Positions 1 through 5,059 of a stretch of DNA of 6,525 nucleotides are shown here, in pieces. Each line of letters starts with the position of its first letter. Positions within the stretch are counted from its first letter, which is position 1. The position numbers and the translations under genes are program-made. Origin of the DNA: an uncultured Clostridium sp. (lineage in GTDB: Bacteria; Bacillota; Clostridia; TANB77; CAG-508); contig CAMSQT010000068.1 of assembly GCA_947062645.1 (NCBI GenBank), positions 1 to 6,525 of the forward strand, given 5' to 3'. The notes under the pieces are model-generated. The model made no database searches, had not been told where the DNA came from, and saw only the letters and a program-made list of their open reading frames with translations.

Positions 1-18
1 GCGCTTGGCTACTGCCCA
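1..18 (-). tRNA. Probable tRNA-Gln, 5' part only (cut by window edge)
   Basis: Read on the minus strand from position 18, the sequence TGGGCAGTAGCCAAGCGC resembles the 5' end of bacterial tRNA-Gln: a seven-base acceptor strand TGGGCAG, the TA of positions 8-9, then GCC and AAGCG of the D arm. The anticodon lies outside the window, so identity rests on this resemblance and on the neighbour: His followed by Gln is a common order in Firmicutes tRNA clusters. It starts 20 bases after the encoded CCA of tRNA-His, so both are probably cut from one transcript. tRNA-Glu has a different 5' start and is less likely. Confidence 0.6.
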
Positions 19-38
19 ATATTATTTTATTTTATAAT

Positions 39-116
39 TGGGGTGGAAGATGGGACTCGATCCCACGGTCTCCAGTGCCACAAACTGGCGCGTTAACCAA
101 CTACGCTACATCCACC
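39..116 (-). tRNA. tRNA-His (anticodon GTG)
   Basis: A complete cloverleaf is visible on the minus strand. The D stem is GCGT/ACGC, the anticodon stem CCAGT/ACTGG encloses the loop TTGTGGC with anticodon GTG (positions 79-81), and the T stem is GTGGG/CCCAT. The 3' CCA is encoded (39-41). The hallmark of tRNA-His, an extra G at -1 (position 116) opposite discriminator C73 (position 42), is present. That pair is the main identity element for histidyl-tRNA synthetase. The acceptor stem has one T-T mismatch at pair 6:67, and the T loop starts with A rather than T. Both are slightly unusual but leave the fold intact. It reads the histidine codons CAC and CAT. Confidence 0.95.
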
Positions 117-167
117 ATGATGCCATCTTGTGTATTTTTCCACGCACTTGGAACGAACACACTAATT

Positions 168-197
168 ATTTTACCCTATCTTTACCCCATTTGTCAA
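168..197 (-). promoter_or_regulatory. Promoter of the tRNA-His operon
   Basis: On the minus strand a perfect -35 box TTGACA (197-192) is followed after 18 bases by TAAAAT (173-168), one change from the -10 consensus. Transcription would start near position 160, giving a leader of about 44 bases before tRNA-His at 116. It lies between the end of the cyclophilin gene (239) and the tRNA, so the tRNA cluster has its own promoter. No convincing rho-independent terminator is seen after the cyclophilin gene in 117-238. Confidence 0.7.
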
Positions 198-238
198 CTG
201 TTTTACTGAAAAATTTCTTTATTTTTTTAGATATCGTT

Positions 239-1036
239 TTATTGTCCCATTGTACTTGGGTCTAATCCATATTGCTTGTACATCCATGACATATAGTCAA
301 ATGGCTCTAAAGTTTCTGGTAAGCCATAGTCTTCTCCAAAAGTTTCTACTTTTATGGATGTGATTTTTGGAGGATTAACTGGTGTACTAACTTCTGCATT
401 GGCTTCTTGGCTTTCTTCCCCTTCTGTTTCTTTTGCCTTTACTTCTACTTCTTCTATTTTGTGTACAATGTCTAAACCTTCAATTACTTTTCCAAAGGCT
501 GTGTAATAACCATTTAATGATGTATTATTTTTTGTCATAATAAAAAATTGTGAACCTCCAGAATTATAAGACTCTTTTGTTAAGTTTGGAGAATAAGATG
601 TATAATCACCTCTTGCCATCCCTATAATTCCTTCTTCAAATTTTAATTTATTTTTATTAAAACCATTGGAAATAAATTCACCTTTAATATTATAGGCTGT
701 TTCGTCTCCATCATCTTTTAAATCTGCTAGGGTTACTGAACCTTGTCCTGTTCCTTCTTTGTCTCCCCCTTGTATCATAAAGTCTTTTACAATTCTATGG
801 AAAGTTAATCCATCATAAAATCCTCTATTAGAAAGTGCTATAAAGTTTGCTACCGTTTCTGGTGCATATTCTGGATACAATTCTATTTTGATTGTTCCAA
901 AGTTTTCTACCTCCATGGTTGCAATTGGATTTTTAACTTCCATGGTTGCTCCTTTATAATAGCCATATCCTAAAGTAGCTATTATTACTATTACCAAAAT
1001 CAACGCAATTATCCATATTATATTTTTTGTTTTCAT
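239..1036 (-). CDS. Membrane-anchored cyclophilin-type peptidyl-prolyl cis-trans isomerase
   Basis: This 265-residue protein speeds up cis-trans isomerisation of bonds before proline and so assists folding. Residues 6-22 form one hydrophobic helix (IIWIIALILVIVIIATL) after a short basic start. There is no lipobox cysteine, so it is most likely anchored with its domain outside the membrane. The cyclophilin domain spans about 38-197: FHRIVKDFMIQGGD with catalytic Arg81, GIIGMAR (136-142), SQFFI (162-166) and AFGKVIEGLDIV (180-191). The tryptophan typical of cyclosporin-sensitive members is replaced in LNGYYTAFG. An acidic linker (about 199-220) and a C-terminal tail, probably lineage-specific, follow. 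The ATG start has an AGGAG ribosome site just upstream. It lies 68 bases after disA and probably shares its transcript. It contains no in-frame CGG codon. Confidence 0.93.
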   Translation of the reverse strand: MKTKNIIWIIALILVIVIIATLGYGYYKGATMEVKNPIATMEVENFGTIKIELYPEYAPETVANFIALSNRGFYDGLTFHRIVKDFMIQGGDKEGTGQGSVTLADLKDDGDETAYNIKGEFISNGFNKNKLKFEEGIIGMARGDYTSYSPNLTKESYNSGGSQFFIMTKNNTSLNGYYTAFGKVIEGLDIVHKIEEVEVKAKETEGEESQEANAEVSTPVNPPKITSIKVETFGEDYGLPETLEPFDYMSWMYKQYGLDPSTMGQ

Positions 1037-1088
1037 TTTTTCATTTCTCCTTTATTCCTTGTTTCTTAATCTATCTTTAGTAAATTTC

Positions 1089-1108
1089 CTAAGTTATCGA
1101 TAACTTAG
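1089..1108. promoter_or_regulatory. Perfect 20-bp palindrome over the disA stop codon
   Basis: CTAAGTTATCGATAACTTAG is identical to its own reverse complement over 20 bases. It includes the disA TAA (1107-1105) and reaches into the 68-base gap before the cyclophilin gene. As RNA it could fold only with a tiny loop, and no T run follows on the minus strand, so it is not a standard rho-independent terminator. A binding site for a dimeric regulator is possible. No regulator is identified from the sequence. Confidence 0.4.
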
Positions 1109-2172
1109 AATACAAATTGATCTTGCATTCTTTTTAAAGATTGCCTTATGGTTCTTGCTCTTACTTCTCCAATTCCTTCTACATCATCTAAACTTCCTAT
1201 GTCTGCATCTAATATGTGTTGGAAAGATTTAAAAGAACCAATTAAGTTTTCTACAATGTTGGATGGCATTCTTGGTATTTTGTTTAAAATACGATATCCT
1301 TTTGTATAAACGCCTACCTCATCATAGTTATCAAAGTTTTCATAGCCTAGTAATTTGGCAATGGCATTTTCATTTGCTAGTTCTTCATAAGTTAATACCC
1401 CTAATTTTTCTAGGATTTTTTCTGGTGTTTGTCCTTTTTTCGTGGTTGCCATGTAGTCTTTTATAATGTACATTTCTTCTTTTTCTAGCCCACCAATTAA
1501 TTCTTCTAATTGCATTTCTACTAACCTTCCGTCACTTCCTAGTTCGTAAATTTGTCTTTGTATTTCTTCTACAATTCTCATTACCATTTCTGCTCTTTGA
1601 ATAGCTACTATTACATTTTCAAGTGTTACAATGTCATTAAATTCGTATTCATTTAATAAGCTTAGTTTGTTATCAAATACTTTTTTGTATCTTTCTAATG
1701 TTTGAATAGCTTGGTTTGCTTTGTTTAATACTACGTCTGTATTTTCTAAGACATATCTATCATTCCCCTTAAATACGGTTATGATACTTCTTCTTTGTGA
1801 AATACTAATAACTAGTTCTCCTGTTTGTTTTGCCGTTCTTTCAGCTGTTCTATGTCTCGTTCCTGTTTCTTGGGTTAGTGTTTCTCTTGCTGGAATTAAT
1901 TGGGCATTGGCATATATAATTTTCTTTAAATCTCCACTTAGTACAATTGCTCCATCCATTTTGGCTAATTCATATAGCTTAGCTGAGGTGTATTCTTCAT
2001 TAATGACAAAACCACCATCTACAATTTCTTTTATCACTTCGTGATTATCTGTTATTAATAGTAATGCCCCTGTTTTGGCTCTTAATATATTTTCTAGCCC
2101 ATCTCTAATTGGGGTTCCGGGAGCAATTAATTTTAGAATTTCTGTAATGCTATCTTCTTTTCGTTTTCGCAA
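1105..2172 (-). CDS. disA: DisA, diadenylate cyclase and DNA integrity scanning protein
   Basis: DisA joins two ATP molecules into the second messenger c-di-AMP and scans DNA for branched structures; it forms octamers that stop making c-di-AMP at such structures. The N-terminal DAC domain (about 1-140) carries both signature motifs: DGA at 73-75 and GTRHRT at 105-110. A helical spine follows. The C-terminal helix-hairpin-helix DNA-binding region (about 310-350) includes LDDVEGIGEVRARTIRQSL. At 355 residues it matches the usual family length. The start codon is TTG (2172-2170), supported by an AAGGGG ribosome site seven bases upstream and by the N-terminus matching the family. It follows radA by 57 bases; RadA is known in Bacillus to interact with DisA and lower its cyclase activity. 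CGG occurs three times in this gene, always out of frame. Confidence 0.97.
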   Translation of the reverse strand: MRKRKEDSITEILKLIAPGTPIRDGLENILRAKTGALLLITDNHEVIKEIVDGGFVINEEYTSAKLYELAKMDGAIVLSGDLKKIIYANAQLIPARETLTQETGTRHRTAERTAKQTGELVISISQRRSIITVFKGNDRYVLENTDVVLNKANQAIQTLERYKKVFDNKLSLLNEYEFNDIVTLENVIVAIQRAEMVMRIVEEIQRQIYELGSDGRLVEMQLEELIGGLEKEEMYIIKDYMATTKKGQTPEKILEKLGVLTYEELANENAIAKLLGYENFDNYDEVGVYTKGYRILNKIPRMPSNIVENLIGSFKSFQHILDADIGSLDDVEGIGEVRARTIRQSLKRMQDQFVF

Positions 2173-2229
2173 AATTACACCCCTTTCTTAAATCAATATT
2201 CTTAAACACCAGTTAGGCTTATTTCTTTT

Positions 2230-3594
2230 TTATCCTAATGCTTTTTTCATTGCCTCATTTATATTCTTGACCCCTATTATATCTAATTTTATATTATCTT
2301 TCAAGTCCTTTTTATTACTTTCTGGAATGATGCAAGATTTAAAGCCTAATCTTTGGGCTTCTTTTATTCTTTTTTCAATTAAGTTTATTCTTCTAACTTC
2401 TCCTGTTAAGCCGAACTTCTCCCATAATTATCATATCTTTTGGAATCGGAATATTTTTAAAACTAGATGCTGTTGCTAACATAATTCCTAAGTCAATAGA
2501 AGGCTCATTAATTTTTAATCCTCCTGCTACATTTAAATATACATCTTGCATTCCAAGCATTAATCCAGCCTTTTTTTCTAGTACTGCAATTAATAAAGCT
2601 AAACGATTATAGTCAATCCCATTGGCAGTTCTTTTAGCATAGCCAAAATTAGTTTGTGTTGTTAATGCCTGTAATTCTACTAAAATTGGTCTTGTCCCTT
2701 CCATACTAGACACAATGCATAAACCGGATGGATTATCGTCTCTTTCGGAAATTAATATTTTAGATGGATTAGTAATTTCGCACATGCCTTCTTCTTTCAT
2801 TTCAAACATACCAATTTCATTTGTAGAACCAAATCTATTTTTAACTCCTCTTAAAATTCGATACGAAAAGTATCTTTCTCCTTCTAAATATAAAACTGTA
2901 TCTACCATATGTTCTAAAACTCTTGGTCCTGCAATATTTCCTTCCTTTGTAACATGACCTATAATAATAGTTGTAATTGCTCTTGATTTACAAACTCGCA
3001 TCACTTGTGACGTAATCTCTCTTACTTGACTAACACTTCCGTGGTGCAGCAGTTAAATCTTCTGCATACATCGTTTGAATCGAATCAATAATAACAAGTT
3101 TTGGGTTCATATCTATAATCGCTTGATTCACAACATCAATATCAGTTTCTCCTAAAAACATAATATTTTCATTGTTAATCTTTAGTCGATCTGCCCTCAT
3201 TTTAATTTGCTCTGCCGACTCTTCCCCAGAAACATACAAAACATTTCCTTCTCCTTTTATCTTATCACAAATTTGAAGAATCAAAGTAGACTTTCCAATT
3301 CCTGGTTCTCCTCCGTAACAAAACCAAAGATCCTTTTACTAAGCCTCCTCCCAAAACATTATCTAACTCATGAAAACCTGTCGAAGCCCTAATTGTCTCC
3401 TTTGCCTCATAAGAATTTAAAGCTTGTGGGCTATTACTTTTTACATCCTTCTGCTTTAACAAACTATTTTTACTTTCTACTATTTTTTGCTCAAAAAAGC
3501 TATTCCAACTATTACACGCTGGGCATTTTCCAAGCCATTTTGCAGACTCATTTCCACATTCATTACAAACAAAAATCGTTTTACTTTTCGCCAT
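2230..3594 (-). CDS. radA: RadA/Sms DNA repair ATPase, read through three +1 shifts at CGG
   Basis: RadA is a RecA-like helicase that drives branch migration in recombination and repair. The gene is open only if the C of three in-frame CGG codons is skipped (3315, 3041, 2413). It then gives 453 residues, normal for the family, ending in TAA at 2232-2230. Domains: zinc finger C10-C13-C24-C27; Walker A GGEPGIGKST 94-103 with Lys101; Walker B LVIIDS 166-171; the RadA-specific KNRFG motif 251-255; and a Lon-like C-terminal domain with GEVGLTGEVRR around 391-401. Each skip restores a conserved glycine (94, 185, 394). Without them translation stops soon after each site. No other damage is seen. The ATG at 3594 is preferred over the TTG at 3600, which lies in the mobile element. 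No Shine-Dalgarno sequence precedes the ATG because the element abuts it. A decayed pseudogene is the alternative but explains the pattern poorly. Confidence 0.9.
2411..2413 (-). other. +1 frameshift site 3 in radA (GTT-C-GGC)
   Basis: The frame arriving from upstream reads GGA GAA GTT CGG CTT and hits TAG five codons after CGG. Skipping the C at 2413 gives GEV-G-LTGEVRR, the conserved RadA Lon-like domain motif, and an open frame to the natural C-terminus. Codon 394 becomes GGC (Gly). No alternative nearby indel gives the family sequence at the right length. Confidence 0.85.
3039..3041 (-). other. +1 frameshift site 2 in radA (CCA-C-GGA)
   Basis: In the arriving frame GCA CCA CGG AAG TGT is followed at once by TAG. 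Skipping the C at 3041 gives AAP-G-SVSQVRE, the conserved APGS-x-SQVRE stretch of RadA, with Gly185 from GGA. Upstream and downstream of this point the protein matches RadA without gaps, so exactly one extra base is present. Confidence 0.87.
3313..3315 (-). other. +1 frameshift site 1 in radA (TTA-C-GGA)
   Basis: The arriving frame reads GGSLVLL and then CGG AGG AGA, a run of arginines unlike any RadA, with a stop 16 codons later. Skipping the C at 3315 gives GSLVLL-GGEPGIGKST, a textbook RadA Walker A motif, with Gly94 from GGA. The ATP-binding loop cannot be made without the shift. Confidence 0.88.
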
Positions 3595-3623
3595 GTGCAA
3601 TTGGGGACGTTTCTTTTTTCACA
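3594..3623 (+). repeat. Left inverted end of the transposon
   Basis: It begins TGTGCAATTGGGGACG and ends in TTCACA. It differs from the reverse complement of 4571-4600 at two of 30 positions. The first half is also found in both arms of the palindromic element at 6391-6462. The first base overlaps the radA start codon. Confidence 0.85.
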
Positions 3624-3654
3624 TTTTACAAAAATACGTCTCCATTCCCTCCTT

Positions 3655-4431
3655 TCATTTCATTGCTACTTCTACCATCCTTTTGCTTAAACCTGTTATT
3701 CTTGCAATTTGCAAATTTGAAATTCCATGAATGTTTTTCAGCTTTTTTAAGGTCTTTTTTCTCTTTTCTATATCATATTGTGCTATTTGCTTTATATTTT
3801 TGATTCCTAAAATTTCTTCTATATATTTTTTCGCTTCTTCGTCTGTTAATCTTCCTATCATTTCATATTCTATATAGTCCTTCATTTTACTTTCAGTCAA
3901 ATTTATTTTATGAAATTTTATAAAGTTCTTTACTGCTTTTTGTTCTTGCATACCGAATAAAATCAAAACTTGCTTTTTGTCTATTATTTTACTTAAGCTT
4001 GTGTATTCTTGGTAACTACTCCATGGATATTCCTCCATTTTAGCAATTCCACTTTTATTTGGATTTTGATGGATATAACGACATAAAGTTTTTAAATAGC
4101 TTTCCGTTTCTACACTTTTGCTTAAAAATCTATTTTGAAATAAATGTCCTACTCTTTCGTATTTTTTATTCCAATAAAAAGCATAACTTACTGTCAAACT
4201 TTGCAACGCCTTTGATAGGTTATCCATTTTATCATATAAAATCAAATGGACATGATTTGCCATTAAACAATAGGCATACAATTCATATTCATATTTTTCT
4301 TTCGTGTTGCAAATTTCCTTTATGAATTTGCAATAATCTTGTTTTTCCAAAAATATATCTTGCTTTGCATTTCCTCTTAATATTACATGATATACTTTTG
4401 TATTACTTTTTGTTCTCGTTGTTCGGGGCAT
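3655..4431 (-). CDS. REP-associated tyrosine transposase (Y1/HUH family)
   Basis: This 258-residue protein belongs to the IS200-like Y1 transposase superfamily, RAYT type. These nucleases cut single-stranded DNA at hairpin-flanked sites through a tyrosine-DNA link. The HUH metal-binding motif is His60-Val-His62 in MANHVHLIL, and the likely catalytic tyrosine is Tyr119 in RYIHQNP. The PWSSY motif near 136-140 is also typical. The C-terminal part (about 200-258) is basic and ends in a helix-turn-helix-like stretch, NLQIARITGLSKRMVEV. The ATG at 4431 follows a weak AAAGGA site about 11 bases away, suggesting low expression. The gene appears intact, so the element may be active and may mobilise the 72-bp palindrome upstream of mtaB. 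The two CGG triplets in it are out of frame. Confidence 0.92.
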   Translation of the reverse strand: MPRTTRTKSNTKVYHVILRGNAKQDIFLEKQDYCKFIKEICNTKEKYEYELYAYCLMANHVHLILYDKMDNLSKALQSLTVSYAFYWNKKYERVGHLFQNRFLSKSVETESYLKTLCRYIHQNPNKSGIAKMEEYPWSSYQEYTSLSKIIDKKQVLILFGMQEQKAVKNFIKFHKINLTESKMKDYIEYEMIGRLTDEEAKKYIEEILGIKNIKQIAQYDIEKRKKTLKKLKNIHGISNLQIARITGLSKRMVEVAMK

Positions 4432-4501
4432 TTACTCTATCATCCTTTCTTTTTTGCATTTCCTTCACTTTTAATCTACCCCTAATCCAAATCCAAAGTA
4501 A

Positions 4502-4542
4502 AAAAAGTATAGCATATTTTTTCTAAATTTGCTATACTTTTT
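4502..4542 (-). terminator. Hairpin upstream of the transposase, possible terminator
   Basis: AAAAAGTATAGCA (4502-4514) and TGCTATACTTTTT (4530-4542) form a perfect 13-bp stem with a 15-base loop. On the minus strand the stem runs into seven T residues, so it could stop transcripts arriving from the 108-residue gene and shield the transposase from read-through. The stem is AT-rich, with only four G-C pairs. It lies inside the mobile element, so it may instead be a structural part of it. Confidence 0.45.
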
Positions 4543-4570
4543 AATAAATTCACTAAAATTTCACAATAAA

Positions 4571-4600
4571 TGTGAAAAAAGAAACGTCCCTAATTTCACA
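4571..4600 (-). repeat. Right inverted end of the transposon
   Basis: It pairs with 3594-3623 over 30 bases with two mismatches. Just outside it, TTATTT also follows the right arm of the palindromic element at 6462, so the true end may be some six bases longer or this may be a preferred target sequence. Confidence 0.85.
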
Positions 4601-4927
4601 TTATTTGCTTCTAAATGTAACTTCTTGGAATAGGAAATCGTGTACTTTTTCCCATGTGATTTCTTGGTGTAAAAATTGATTAATTTCGTCTTCTACTTTT
4701 TGTTGGTATGGTGTTAGTTCTACTTTAATTTCTTTATTCCAATCTATGTCTTGTAACCAAAATGCTTTAAATTTGTTCCAAAATCCTGTTTTGGTTGGTA
4801 GGTTTGTTCCAGGTTGCATGATAGTTCCTGCATTTTCTGGTGTTTGTGTTTCTTCGCTTTCCATTGTTTGTAACTCAACCCCTCCAAATACTCCTGATGT
4901 GTTGTTTACTTCACCTAAATCTGCCAT
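4601..4927 (-). CDS. Uncharacterised 108-residue protein with a repeated Q-[DE]-[IV] motif
   Basis: I do not recognise the family. The ORF is well supported: an AAAGGAGG ribosome site seven bases before the ATG and a good promoter further upstream. There is no signal peptide or membrane segment. Residues 1-48 are polar, acidic and probably disordered. Residues 50-108 contain three copies of a short motif: FWLQDIDWNK (56-65), FLHQEITWEK (85-94) and FLFQEVTFRS (98-107). The pattern is roughly F-[WL]-x-Q-[DE]-[IV]-[DT]-[WF], hinting at an amphipathic, self-associating or partner-binding structure. The last copy is immediately cut by the stop codon, which lies in sequence shared with the flank of the palindromic element at 6462. 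The C-terminus may therefore have been reshaped by the insertion. Confidence 0.75.
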   Translation of the reverse strand: MADLGEVNNTSGVFGGVELQTMESEETQTPENAGTIMQPGTNLPTKTGFWNKFKAFWLQDIDWNKEIKVELTPYQQKVEDEINQFLHQEITWEKVHDFLFQEVTFRSK

Positions 4928-4966
4928 TTTTATTCCTCCTTTGTGTTTCTATCTATTACTGTTTTA

Positions 4967-4995
4967 GTTATACTATATAATTTTAGAATTGGCAA
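4967..4995 (-). promoter_or_regulatory. Probable promoter of the 108-residue gene
   Basis: On the minus strand TTGCCA (4995-4990) and TATAAC (4972-4967) are separated by 17 bases, close to the sigma-A consensus. Transcription would start near 4960, about 20 bases ahead of the AAAGGAGG site at 4943-4935. This fits a gene transcribed separately from mtaB. Confidence 0.5.
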
Positions 4996-5026
4996 GTGAT
5001 TTAGCTTTTTTTTATATTAAATGTTG

Positions 5027-5059
5027 GTTACGGTTTTGTTACGGTTTTGTTACAGTTTT
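5027..5059. repeat. Three 11-bp tandem repeats just after the mtaB stop
   Basis: GTTACGGTTTT occurs at 5027-5037 and 5038-5048, and a copy with one change (GTTACAGTTTT) at 5049-5059. The last copy touches the mtaB stop codon (5062-5060). An 11-base period is near one helical turn, so the copies face the same side of DNA. No hairpin or known site is recognised. Confidence 0.6.

Larger units (their letters stand above)
3594..4600 (-). mobile_element. REP-associated (RAYT/IS200-like) transposon with 30-bp inverted ends
   Basis: Two 30-base ends, 3594-3623 and 4571-4600, are inverted copies of each other with only two mismatches, and they enclose one transposase gene. The core shared by both ends includes GGGACGTTTCTTTTTTCACA. 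The left end can also fold into an imperfect hairpin (3602-3644, GGGGACGT against ACGTCTCC), as expected for HUH single-strand transposases, which recognise hairpins. The element fits exactly between two genes: its right end touches the stop codon of the 108-residue protein (4601-4603) and its left end overlaps the radA ATG by one base. No clear target-site duplication is seen, consistent with HUH transposition. Confidence 0.75.

Noticed and set aside
117..238. AT-rich stretch after the cyclophilin gene as a terminator
   Set aside because: Only A-T pairs in a very weak hairpin are possible; no GC stem with a following T run is present.
1263..2044. Plus-strand open frames opposite disA and elsewhere
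   Set aside because: They lie opposite well-supported minus-strand genes, lack family resemblance and ribosome sites, and are shadows of AT-rich codon use.
2230..3594. radA as a decayed pseudogene
   Set aside because: The three breaks are all single-C insertions at CGG, in the same direction, with all motifs intact and no internal stop in the restored frame. Decay does not give such uniformity, and mtaB shows the same break.
3619..3645. Eight-codon ORF (METYFCKM) behind an AGGAGGG sequence between the transposase and radA
   Set aside because: The Shine-Dalgarno match is only one base from the ATG, too close to work, and the stretch belongs to the structured left end of the transposon.
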